Below, piece by piece: positions 24,141-37,100 of a stretch of DNA of 64,000 bases. The DNA is from Brachyhypopomus gauderio. Lineage: Eukaryota; Chordata; Actinopteri; Gymnotiformes; Hypopomidae. The notes beneath the pieces were generated by a model, which worked only from the letters and a program-made list of their open reading frames with translations, did not search any database and was not told the origin of the DNA. The stretch covers positions 452,501 to 516,500 of the forward strand of contig NC_135220.1 in the NCBI RefSeq assembly GCF_052324685.1, read 5' to 3'. Within the stretch, counting starts at the first letter, position 1. Every line of letters starts with the position of its first letter. Position numbers and translations under genes: made by a program.

Positions 24141-25252
24141 CTTAAGCTTCTTAATTGTAATTTAACAGTGATCAATACAAATCAGTATACATCAACACTT
24201 GAAGAAACATGTAGCAAGGTGGTAAGATGGGGACGTTCTGAGATATGCCCATACATGCACAAATGTTCCTGTGATTAGCTAGTTACTGCACTCATGTGTT
24301 GAGTGGGGACCAGCAAGAATAAACTCCTCCATTGTGAAGCAGTGTTTATGCTACGTAACTGCAACTTTACATCTAGCAGCTTGATATTTTCCTTAATTTA
24401 ACCACGTTACCTTCGTGCACAGGGGTCAGGAAAGTTAAAATAAGACATCATGCTGACGTCCCAGATTTATGAATCTGTCGAAAGTGGACATTTCTAAAGA
24501 AATCAATATTTTAAAACACCAGCAGATTTTACTATCACTTAACAGAACAAAAATTGAACAAAACAAACAAAAAAAAGCTAAGAGGGAATGCTCTTTGTCA
24601 GCTTTATTAGATGAGAATACTGTGCTTAACCGCCAAGTACAGACTAGACTTCACTTTGGATAAGAAAAGAAAAAGAAAAAAAAAAGGAAGCACTTACAAA
24701 ATAACAAAAAGTAATTTGCTTATTTAATGATTTAAAAAAATATTTCTTTGCAAGACAAGACACACAAAATAACTTTACACTCTCTCTTTGCAGAGAAGAA
24801 AGTGAGAAAAACGCAAACATGAATGCCACCATTTTCACACTGAACTGATGACTGGCGTCATGTAGATGAGGTAAATGTTTTGTGAAAAAAAATTATAAAG
24901 AAAAAGGCACAATCTACAATCAACCGTGCCATGTAAATTCACTTAATACCAATAATAATAATAATAATAATAACAACAATAATACACATCATAACACCAT
25001 CATAACAGCAATAGAAAAAATATGAAGAAAAAATACAGACTGAATTTAATCTTGCAGGGCATTTTCCAGCCCTATTGTTTTGCCTTGACCATCACCAAAA
25101 ACATGGCCTGTATTCACACCAAGAGTCCTTCCTCCTTTGCTCACTTGAGTCCAAAAGTTAATCTGGTTTCTGACCACAGGTAAGAGAACAGAAAGTCTTG
25201 CAGAGGCCAAAGGGTTGAACTTTCAGGCCCAGTTTGGAGGTGCTGCAACACA
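24141..25252 (-). other. asxl1: asxl1 3' untranslated region and convergent junction with pcmtd2
   Basis: The stretch is AT-rich, with an (AAT)n tract at about 24952-24971. On the minus strand AATAAA occurs at 24608-24603, a plausible asxl1 polyadenylation signal about 640 bases past the stop. The two genes are convergent, with only some 450 bases between the inferred ends. Confidence 0.45.
24603..24608 (-). terminator. asxl1: Candidate asxl1 polyadenylation signal
   Basis: On the minus strand the sequence reads CTAATAAAGC, a canonical hexamer in the right orientation. Other variants exist nearby, so this is only the best candidate. Confidence 0.35.
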
Positions 25253-28200
25253 CTATCTGACAACCAGACAAGAAACACACAGTTTGGAGGGGCCGATGCA
25301 GTCGTCGTGACAGAAGGCACCGCACCCCTGGCACATGATCATAGCCTTGAGACGGCAGGAACACTTCAGGGCCACGTCCTCCGTGGCACTGTCGGCGAAC
25401 GCCTGGATGCTGATGGCGGTGCTTTGGCCTCCCGCGCCCCCTATGCGTGGCCGCAGCTGAAGCACGCTATCCGCTATGCTGCGGGAAAAGCCGCTACCGT
25501 CCACCACGGACACGTTAGCCGTGTAGCTAAAGCCGGACGAGGCCCCTCCAGAGCCCCCGCTCAGGACCCCTGCGCTCTGCTGCAGTTTGGGCAACTTCCC
25601 GTACAGATGATAGGGGAGAGACGAGGCAGAGGAGGGGGAGGAGGAGACCGGGGACGCCGAGGAGTCCGGGTGGCGGCTGTACGGATTTTTGCCTTGTTCC
25701 TTCTTTGCCATTCTGACGAGCGACATTTCCATGTTGAGAAGCCCTTCCATTGCCCCTCCACTCCCTGCACCCGTCATGTAACTGTCCACGGAGCTCGGGG
25801 GCTCTTTTTTGGTTACTACAACGACCGAACTATTGCCACCCATAGGAGCCTGTGAATTTTTGGTGACAGCTTGCTGGCAGGAGGGGCGCAAGGAGACCTC
25901 GTTTTTCACAGCAGCCGCAAGAGAGAGTTGCTGCTGGTAGGATTGAGGTTGGGGCGGCTGTGGTTTGGATGGGCGCCAGTTGATCTTTACAGTAGGTACA
26001 ACTTCGGAGGGACAAAGGTCACCGTGTGGGGGAGAGGGGGCGTCGGGTGTGGTTCGGCACGCGGGCTGGGGGAGGTTGGTCGGAGGCTGCTGAAAACCTC
26101 CTGCTGACCTCTCTGGAGTTTCACCCCTGCAAGGCTGAGGTGTGGAGTGCTCTTTGATAACAGCCGAGTCCGAGGTCGGAACGCTCTGAGAGTTGTCCAA
26201 CGGATGCCTGGAAATGGAGGAAGTGGAGGGGAGGGAGGTAATGACGGGCACCGCACCAGGCGGCACAGCGGACCCCGATGGTTGAGGAACGAATTGCTGG
26301 ACCACTGTTCCTCGAGAGCTGGCCTCCTCAAACAAGCAGGCCATTCGAGACTGAGCAGCGCCGGTTGGGCTGGGACCATAATTCCGTCCAGGACCGGGGG
26401 ACACCCGAGCAGAAGGGGCTTTGTGCTGGAACTCTGGACCAACAGGTTCTGTAGAGCCCGCCGTCTCAGCAGGGGCTCTGAAACGGGGAGCCAGGCTCCT
26501 GGGTGGTCCTCCCGGCTGTCGGCTTGACGGCACGGCTAACGATGTCCCTGGGAGCCGATTTATCTCTAGCTTACTTACTGAGTGTGGCTGGGGTAGGACT
26601 TTCTCCAACGGCAGACTGCCTTGAAGAAGCTGGGTGACCAGAGGATTGTTAGCTTCTACTGAGGACACAGGCCGAGCTGAACCTTGACTTCTCTTGACAG
26701 TAGGTACTTGGGAGGCGTTTTTCAACCCAGAATCGTCATCTGCTGGAATAAATGACTTCCCACCATTGCTGTTCTCATTTAGACCGTGTGTCCTGCTTTG
26801 GTCCTTTTCTCCCTGTTTGAGGTATGGCTGCCCGTGTGCCAGGGTCAGGGAACCGGAGTTCTGCTCCTGGGCATGGTTTGTGCCATGGCTGTGCATTGTG
26901 TGCTGCTTTTGTGGCTGAATTACTGGCTGGTTTGGCATACCATTTGGGAAACGCGCCTGAATAACTGTCTGGCCATGGGCAGGGTTACAGACACGGGCTT
27001 GGATCACTGGCTGCTGGTGCTGGGAAGGGCTCAAAGTGCATGAGGTAAGTCGACTTGGTATCTGAATGACAGGCTGACTCTGGGACTTCATATTCTGAGC
27101 CTGCAGTCCATTATGGTCCATCGCCCTATGCCAGTCCACTGGCTCATCCTCTTGGTTTTCGTTCTCAAAGTCTGATGCCGTCTCTGTGGAGTCACTGTGC
27201 ATCCCAGAATCATCCTCCCTGGTGTGTTCTGGTAGAGAGGGGAGAGAACTTTCATAGCCTGCTCCATATTTACAACGACCCTCAACCTCTTCAGACTTAT
27301 GTTCCTGCAATATTGTCTCCCTAACGGCTCTCTCCTCTGATCCCTCCACCAAACCATTGCGGGCTGTAACGAGTGTCTCTTTGGGGCCTTTAACATCTGA
27401 GCCATGCTGGATCACACCAGTAGTGGCAGAACGATGCTCATTTTGATTCTGTTCACCTTCCCAAGACTGAGACGATGCAGCCAAGGTTCTGATCACATCC
27501 ACACCCTGAGCACCAAACCTAGGCAGCGAATCGGGTATGGATGTGGGAACTAGATTAACTGCTTCACTGGCCACAGTCACATCATTGGCAGACACCACTA
27601 CACCGTCACTAGAATCTGCGTCTTCACCCCTGACTTCTTGATGACTGCCTACGGACTCAGGCTCACTTGGAGTAGGCACTGGAGTGTCTGACGTCTGCTC
27701 AGAGGCTTTATCGCTGGAGCAGGCAGCCACCTCCTCCACTCCGCAGATCTCCTCCACCGGGTCCTGGGAGGCTGGGCTGTCCGTCTCGGGTGGCGACGGA
27801 ATAGGGGTTTTGGGGGACTCGGACGGGAGCACTGATGGGTTGGAGGAAACCGAGGACGGGGACGGTACCGTCTGCGGAGTGGAGGCGTCAGCCTTTTCTG
27901 GACTTCCTACAGAGGACAACTGTAGTTGTGCTCCAGACGAATGAGAGCTCGCAGGCGATTCCTGTTCCTCCACATCAACTCTTCCTCCTCCTCCTCCTCG
28001 TCTTCCTCCTCCTCCTCCTCCTCCTCCTCCAGGTTCAACGGGGCCCGGGTGCTCTCTCGAACGCCGCCCGCTGGTGCGATCCGGTACCCCAGTACCACCC
28101 CCCGGGCCGCCCCCCCCAGGCCCTGCCCCGTCCCCAGCGGCTGCAACAGCAGCAGCGGCTTCCCGCTGGGCACGGGCTTGCTGGGCGCGGGCCTTGATGT

Positions 28201-31200
28201 CCGCCAGGGTGCGCGCCCCTGTCCCGCTGCGCCGCGACCCCTCGCTGGGGGGCACGATGCGGGGACAGATTTGGTACGTTGGCGGCCCTTTGACCCAGGG
28301 CGGTTTGATCCGGGAGAGCTGAATCTGGGGGGGAAAAGATTAGAGAGAGATTAAAGACCATAAACATGTTTCACCATATTTTTAGTGAGTTGTAACAGAA
28401 TCTCTGGCAAGGCCGAAAAGACAGTCATACCCGGATTGGCGGGACCTTGGGTTCCTCTGTTGTAGGTTGTGGCTTTTCTGAGTGCACACAGTCAACTGTG
28501 TTACGAAAGGACTGACGCTCGTCCAGCCGCGCCCGTTTCTCGGGAAAGCTGGTGAAGGCCTGGGACTCGTCGGGCCTCCTCTTCTGCTCTTTGAGCTGGA
28601 TGGCAGGACTGGAAGTCGCAGGACTAGCTGCCGGGCTACTCTCCCTGCTGCTGGCCCCGGTGCCCGCTGTGCCCGTGGTGATGACCGAGGCCCCGTCATC
28701 GAGGGTGTCTGTGGCAACAGCGGCGGTCGAGGACGAGGAGGAGGTGGACGAGGAGGAATCGGAACTCGCGGCGAAGGTCCCTGGCCTGTCGGATGCGGAG
28801 GAGGGAGACGAGGAAGGAGAGGATGAAGACGACGTCGAGGAAGACGACGACGACGGGGACGAGGTGGACGCGACGGGGGGCTCGGGGACTGGGGACAGCA
28901 GGCGGTCGGAGGCATCCGGTTCGTCGCAGGTGGAGCTGGAGGAAGCAGGAGCAGGAGTGGATATGGGCACGGGGGAGGGAGGAGCCTCTGGACAAGTGGT
29001 TTCTGCGGGGGCTTCCGGTTCAGAATCTGCCGGAAGAACGATCTCTCCCTGAACCGCGGCGGTCTCTGGGACGGGCGAGGAAGCCGCGGTGGCTGCTTGT
29101 GACGAGGCCTGGTCCTCAGCCTGCTCCGTTGGTGCCCCGGCCGCAGGAGTGCTCTTGCAGAGTGGTCGGCGTGCCCTGCGTCTCAGATCAGCGCGTGATC
29201 GTCTCCTGATACGACCCTCTCTCCGCCTTCTTCCAACACTTCTCCTCTTGGGTGTGGCTACGGCGGTGGACTCTGCTCCCAGGACGGATCCAGCTACGTC
29301 TCCGGCATCGCTCACTGTGAGTTTCAGTGACTCCTCGTGACTCAAGCCAGACCTACAGGGGAAGGCAAGGAGAACATCAAGTTGCAAGGAGTTTATTAAA
29401 CCCACTGTGATCAAGTTAAATGAGTCATGAGATCTTACTTTTGGCCATGGTACTCCTCAAAAAACTTCTCCTTCCATGCCTCCATCTTCTTTTCTTTCTC
29501 CATCTCTTGTCTGAAACGAACTTGCATCTCATGTGTGAATTCACCTAAGATGGAGGAAAAATATTTACATACAACTTCTAACCCTTGACACCTAGAAAAC
29601 GCCCCAAAACATTTCCCAGTATAAACGTAGAAATATCTTCTTAAAAACTGATTAGCCTTTGATGGTCTTTTCTCTTTCTTTAAAGCAAGCCCATTTGAAA
29701 TGGTTAACTGATGGGAAGTGTACCTAAAAAAAGCACCATGTTCCTGTATGAAGGTGACCCTCACCTTCAGCAAGCCTTTCTTTCCAGCTCTGAGAGGCAT
29801 GAGTGAAGAACTCGTTATTCAGCGCCGAGCTGCTGAGCCGAGCAAGGCCGTCTGGGCCGACCTGTGCATTGAAAAGGCAGACGGGATGAAACGATGACAG
29901 AAACAAGTGAATACATAGCAAACATTTCAGGTCTGGACAAAAAAAAAAAAAAACTGGGCGCTTGTTCCCCAGCACCGGCAGCATGGGGTGGGTGGAGGTG
30001 TGCACAAGACGCACCTGCCTGTCCACCTCGGGGAGGAGCTGGAGGAGCTGCTGCTGGGAGTGAGAGGGGAACGCCGCAAAGGTGCGCGTGTTGATCAGGG
30101 CGCGGATGTTGGTGTTGACCAGGATGGAGCCGGGGGTCTCAAAGTCGACCTCCACCCCACCCCGACTCCTCTTCATGGGCCCTGTAAAATCCCCCAAACG
30201 CGGCGTCAGCGCACACGCAAGTGCTACCCATCACAGCTCAAAGCCACGTGAGCCTCGCGAGGCTGCTCGTCTTGCAGTGCCCTTTTCTTAACACAGCGCG
30301 TCTGTTGCAGAAGCAACTGGCTGCAGAAATATTCCACGGATCGGAAATATTCTGTCTATTCAAAAATTGGTGGCTGTGACTCAATGAGCATTGATGGGTC
30401 CAGATCTGTGATAAACAGTGTTTAATACTGAGGTTTCAGCAAGGGCTGTATTGTATTACAATAAGACTTCATTTGTAGTCAGAACCAAAATTGTAGCATT
30501 TATATAACATTGCAGAAAGCACAAGAGAGCAGCCAGATCATGCCCTGCATTCAATATGCAGCCAACATAACTGAGTTCAATTAGCATCACACAGGGCAGA
30601 CAAGCCCAAAACCTCAGTCTGCACGGTTTCAGTGATTACTGACTCCAACATGTCTGAGAACATCTGAAACAAATTCAAATGTCAAAAATAATAACAACAA
30701 CAACGAAAACAATGAAACAAAAAAAGAAACTTAAAGCATTTGCTGAGAATCACGATTTTAAATGCCGCCCATCAAGCAGTTATAAAGGAATGATAACAGC
30801 GAGGTCACGTTGGGAGTGGAAAACTCTCATTTGGGGGATCATTCGCTTCGGTTTTAGCAGCTTATCATTTGGGCCCACGAAGCACCCTGAAAGCAGGACT
30901 GAACGTAGGGCCTCATCACTTGCATGGACGGGACAGGTAAGCGAACTGGTGGGAAAGGCGTACAAGTTCATCGACTGATAAACGGGTCCCGGGGGTCTCA
31001 TCCTCTGTACCTGAACGGAGGCCACGCATGCTCTTGAAGTGCTGGGGGCGTTTCCAGCCCAGCTCGGAGCGGGCACGGAGGGTGGGGCCTGGACCCCCCC
31101 TAGACCCTTCCCTGCGCCTGTCTGCAGCTCCTGGGGGGGACAGGTGGGGGAGGAGGGAGGATGGTGAGACTCTGCGAATGAGGGAGTGTGGTGGGAGGGG

Positions 31201-34114
31201 CAGGACAGGTAGAGGAGCCAGTGACACTGAAGAGGCTGGAGCGGCAGGCAAAAAAAAAAATAATAATAATTTACTAAAATTTCAAAATAAAAGTTCTGGC
31301 TAGTGAATGCGCGCACACAGCCACAAGGGCATATGTCCCAGGCATGGGGGGAGAGAGAGAGAGCGAGCAAGAGGGAGAGCGAGCAAGAGGGAGAGCGAGA
31401 CAGAGAGACAGAGAGACAGAGAGAGAGAGAGAGAGAGGGCCAGAAAGGGTGAGCAGTTATCTGAGTGTGGGTGCAAATGCAAAGCAGAGGGGTCAGATAT
31501 CCACAGGGCCTAGAGCAGAGCTGACTACCAGAAACACTGGTCTCACACAGAGGTAACTGAGAGCAAGCTACAACAAAACTAAAAACAAAAAAAAAAAAAA
31601 AAAAAAAAAAAACAAACAAAAAAATTCAGAGCCTTCTGGGAAGATGCTTATATTTTTTTAGTGATAACTGAGAGACAGAGGAGGCTGCCAACAGGACAGG
31701 ACTGTGGAGAAACTGCCCTGAGAGAAGGTTGCAGTGTAAATGATTAAAGAGTGTCAGTGCATTAAATTACAAACACTGTCAGGCCAGTCAGACAGAGAGC
31801 ATCCACGATCAGAGGGAGTGGGTAAACAAACCACTGCAGAGTGAAAAAAGGTGGGAGGAAATGGAGCAAAAGAGGAGGAGGAGGAGGAGGAAGAGGGGGG
31901 ACAGTAACCTGATGGGACGTGTTCGCCGTTGACCTTGAGTGGAGTAAGAACCACACGAGGCATCATCACAGCTTTCTTCCTCTGCCTCCCTGACTGTAAG
32001 AGAGAGGAGGAGAAAGAGAGAAATTCATGAGCGCCACACACAGACACACACACAGACACACACATGCATTTACAGAAAAGGAAGAAAATGATTTTAAAAA
32101 AAGGAATTCATTAAATAAATGAATGGTCTTTGTGAGGTTAATGGAAATGAATTTGATGCATGACAAGAAATGAAGAATCTTTTCAGGTCATTGAGAATTC
32201 TTTGCTCAATGTGCAATTACTGCAAATGCATATGCCCAGAATTTTATATAAAAAGTCAGAGCTTTTGTGATAAGTTTTTAAAATTACTATTATTATAATA
32301 TCTCAAAGTGAACACCGAGTCAAGTTGAACCAAACCTACTTTAAAATAGCAAATAAGCTCTCTCTCCACTTTCACAACAATCTAGTTAATGAGATAAGGT
32401 CATAACAACAACAACAACAACAGGTGTGGTTCTCTACTAATGATTAATGATAAACAAGATCTATCCCATAATACTGTCTGCCAAGACGTTAATTACTGGG
32501 GTTTGTCATCAACGCTGGCATGCAAACCCAATGGACGTTAGAAGACACCTATTGCACAAGGGACTTTGGGAACGCGATGGGGGCAAAAGAAAATAAACAT
32601 ATCAAAATGTTCTTTTGGGTTCTCTGATGGGTACAGAGAGGCTGCGATTGAGAACAATGTCCATGGGTGGAGATGGAGGTGTAGTCGTGTGGACATCCTG
32701 CATGTGCTGCAAACTGATGGCGGCTGGTAAGGAACGGCGTTAGGTGGGCTAAGGCACTGGAGTACCTGGGAGGATCGACTCAGGCGGCTCTGGGGTTCTG
32801 TGGAGCAGGAGGCACTGGAGGAGGTCTCGTCCACCGAGGCTGCAAAGGGGAGCAAAACCAGCAGAGACGCCGTTTTGGGGTTGTTGTTATTATTATTTTC
32901 TTTTCTGATCATGTTCTGTAGAACAGCCGACAGCAAAAACGCGTATCATCGTATAAAATGAGCCTGCTGTGTGCGGTGTGGTGTGCTTCTGAACTGTAAT
33001 GGTGAACCTTAAGACAATGCAACACGCTGCCACCTTGAACAGCAGTTAAAGTATCGAACGAGGAAAAAAATGGCATAAAAAGAGGAAAAGAAAGGCCAAG
33101 CCCACAGACTCTGTGTGATCCCCTGCACATGGGGCATGGATCTAGACTTACAGAAGCTAAACATGCGGTAGCCATAGACAAATTGTCCTAAGCGGTGTTA
33201 TGTCCTCAACATGCAGACAGTGTACCTGAAAATTAATTAATTTTTATGGACAAACATAGTGAGTGGTAACTAACACTTAGATGTCTTTCTTTTTGTTTGG
33301 CCAAGTGTGTGTATACAATGCAAAACACTTCCATAATTAGCTGTAATTGTGCTCGCTAAAAGGCAGTCTCTTATGCACACGCACACTGCTAGGTCACTGC
33401 TAGATGTCATGTGCTGCTGCAGTATCCATGGCAACACACACATCCTCAGGAAAAAAAAAATAAAAATAATCAATTTTTTCCCTGGCATCCTGTGTTCTCA
33501 GAGCCCAAGGCATTTGATGTTCATCGCCATTTGACTTGTTCGTTTTCCACTGTATTTCGGATGTTTCTACTGTGTTTTTGTGTTAGACGTGCCCATTACC
33601 CATTCACACACTGCTCAAGTGGCTAAATGAAGCAACGGAAGAAAACATAAAATGCTAATTTTAAAAAAGGCTCTTGCTGAATAATAAATTAAGCGATCGG
33701 TGAAAGGATTACACACCATCATTCTCGCCACTCGCTGCGGCCGTCTCTGTGGAGTCACAGCTCTCTTGCTCCGCCCCCTCTGCCGCTCCGACGGAGGCTG
33801 CCGTGGAAGATGTGGGCGTGGCTGCCTGGTCGGGGGCGTCGCCCGCCGAAGGGCTCTTCGTCCACTGAAGGGCATTTTTCTGTGCGAGGAAAGACATGAA
33901 TGACCGGGGAGGCGGAGTCAGAAAGACCGAATCTCCATGGCTGCTACGTGCGAAGGGACTGAGGGCGTCTTTACCTTTAGGGTGAAGAGACTCATCCTTC
34001 CTGGCAGCTTGAAAAATATGCTGTTTTTGACTCTGTCTCCTCGCACCTGGGAGTGTAACATGGTGACCAGGCAGGCCAGTGGGGCAGTGCCACTGTGTGT
34101 GTGTGTGTGTAAGG

Positions 34115-34193
<79 letters not shown>

Positions 34194-37100
34194 CCACTTT
34201 AAGATGGATAGAGCAGTAAGCAAAGTAAGCACAGAACAGTTTATTGGGCATTATGTTTTATTAACCACAGTCACTTACCTTCTGCTTGTGAGGAAGCACA
34301 CCCACAAAATGTTGGGATGGAGCATGCCAAGAGAGAGGGGGCGGGGACAGAATTTTGATGTGTTTAATATGCAATTCTGGAACACAGCAAGCATTTTGAC
34401 AATTTCTAAAGACTCTGCATTTGGACGGGCAACAAGGACAGACCTCATTTCTTTGAGTCCTTTGGTCTGGATGACGTGGAGGATCTGTTTAGGAGTCATT
34501 GGGGCATCAGAGAAGTTCTCAAGAACCTTTGAGGGGAGAAAGAGACGGGAGATGAAGAACAACACTTCACCGGTGGACCAACACATACTTATCCTAACCA
34601 CATGTGTGAACTCTAGATATAAAACGTGGTTCTTGTTGGCATAGGCAACTGGTCAACATGGTATTCCTCCAACAGACATCTTGCTTTCGGTGTTGTGCCG
34701 CTCGGAGTCTGGGATTAGTGGGTCTCAACACAATCACGCACATCGTTGCTCTCAACACTGGAACTATATTCTGCTGTTTTCTAGAGTAACTGCGTTAAGT
34801 ACATTCCAACCCACAACATCTACACCGTCCCATGTGCGGCACAACTCTAGGAAGCAAACGTCAGGCACACTGCACGGAAAATTGTGAAATTGTTTCTCAA
34901 ATTGTCGAGTCACAAACCACGTGACAATTATTTCTCTCATTACATGGCTAGTAACATTAAGATGCTCACGGCACATGGTTTTCCTATTGCAAACAATTCT
35001 TTCTGGCCTAAGGCCTGTTTATTTATACATATGGGGGGAAAAAAGAAAAAAACTCTCAGCCTGGTAGTTACGATGGGGAACGTTACAGAATAATCCTGGT
35101 GTTGTATTGGAGCCAAGGACACTGCAATGGAAAGTGCTTGTGTGGAACATGTAGACAGATACATACAGGACCGCCCACGCATACATATAGAGAGCATGCC
35201 AGCAACGGCATCTACGAGAGACGAGAACACAGCAGAGAAGGAAATAGTAATTCTTAGATTCCTCCTCCTTAGATTCACCCAGACAAAAAAAAAAAAAAAA
35301 AAAAAAAAAACTCCCAGTACATTTAACGCACATGTAGCGCCCATATACATTCAGATAGTCTAGACATTAGACGCCACAGCAAAGAAGGGCATTAATGTAA
35401 TGTACGGTAGTGGTAAATGTATTGCACAATGAGGCATTTTGGGGTTTTGGCAAGTCTTTTTCTCCATTTTGTTAAATGGTAGCATCAACCATTAAAGGCA
35501 CAATAAACAAAGTACTTAATAAACAAAATTGGCAAGCCAGGTCATCCAAAAACATTTGGAGGTGTCTCATGAGTGATGAGATACAAGGCATCAAAACCAA
35601 AAATTAAAACCGCAAAAATCTCATAAAATCTTCCCAAATCGCAGACAGACGCTGAAGTCCCAGGCGTTTAGGGCAGGACTAAATGGCTTGTTTTCGAGGA
35701 AGGCCGCAGTGCCTCTGAAGTGCCGCCTGCTCCCACAAACATGCCTTTCAATTTTAGCATAAAAATAGGGGGGGGGGGTGCCCCACCCAGATCCTGCCAT
35801 GCCTCGACAAACACACATCCTGCACCCGCAGTAATGAGCACCAAATGTGCTTTGATACAGCAATAAAAGGAAAGTGCCATAGGATTCCTAAACAACAAGG
35901 GCTGGGGCTATTAACAGACCTCTGAGCCTGCTAGGTACCTTAAAGAATGGGACTATATAGATAGGACACATCAAAAATGCCAAAAAAATAAATAAAAAAA
36001 TTAAAAAGCCAACAAAAGTTGATCAAAAAACAGCTGCACAGCCTTCACCAGGACACAGCTGTTCCATAAATTGTCGTTTCCCCTCCTGGCTTACTGCGCT
36101 GCTGTCTGAATTTAAATAGTTATCAGACGCTACATTTTTATAACCAATTCACATATAGATGCGATAGCCGAGCACTATACTACATGTATTCAGCATTACA
36201 CCAAATCCAGTCGACCGCTGGGGTGTGTGCACGCTATATGAATTAAAATGGAATATGGCTTTGCAGGTATTAGCCCTCTCACTTCTTTTGCATACATCTA
36301 TTTTTGAGCACGCACATGACCAAATCTATTTAGATATGGAAGGAAGAGTGTCTGTTCATATGTCGGCATCCGCCTGGATTTCTGGTGGGTGGGAAAATTT
36401 TTTTGCGGTGCCTGATTGACTGTCTGTGCCTCACAAACCAGCTGATACCTGCCAGCTGAACCTCAGACTTCACATGATGGGTCCCTACCTGCATGTGCTG
36501 TGCTCCATCTCTTCAAAGTGAACCACTCACACCTGACAGCTCACTAAACATACTCAACTTGATGCAAGAAACAGGAATTAAGTTGCAAGCTCTGGATTTA
36601 GCAATTAGGGAGACCAGACAGTACTGTGCATTGCATCAGCTATTTTGTGGGCCCTCAAACCCACAAAATACAGCATTGTCACTAGGGCCATGGCCTGACA
36701 AAACGTGTGGAAGTTGTTTAAGCACCAGTTCTACACCCCACCCTAGACAGTAACCCTAGAGTTGCACATGCCACCAGATAACACCGGCTGTAGCAGCATG
36801 ATGTGGCTTTAGATTTCATGCTAAAGTCAGCTCCTGCCACAAATCCGAGTGGCAAAGTTGACGCTCAGTTCTGGCAGGCTGGGGTAGGGTGTACCCTCTT
36901 GGGTTGTTCAACATCAGGCACTTGTTAAAAGCACAAGATATCAGCCAGAACATGTCGATACCAAGGCTAAAGCCAGGAAAGCATGAAAGCATTCAATCAA
37001 ATCAAGGAAGTTTTGTTCAGCTAAAAATTGCTCAAGTTTATGCAATATTTGATCAAATTTGTTAAGTAAGATAGGAACATACATACGTTTTTCTAACAAA

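Noticed and set aside
25307-25855. 182-codon plus-strand frame opposite the asxl1 PHD finger
   Set aside because: The minus strand encodes the highly conserved PHD finger, and the plus-strand frame has no recognisable domain.
28482-29209. Long plus-strand open frames over asxl1 exon 11
   Set aside because: They are shadows of the low-complexity Ser/Pro/Ala-rich asxl1 coding strand and show no homology or splice logic.
30780-31619. 279-codon minus-strand frame in asxl1 introns
   Set aside because: It runs through a poly-A/T tract, a GA repeat, intron sequence and only one real exon, which is read in another frame.
33937-34644. 235-codon plus-strand frame across the GA repeat
   Set aside because: It is antisense to asxl1 exons 2 and 3 and consists partly of Arg-Glu repeats from the microsatellite.
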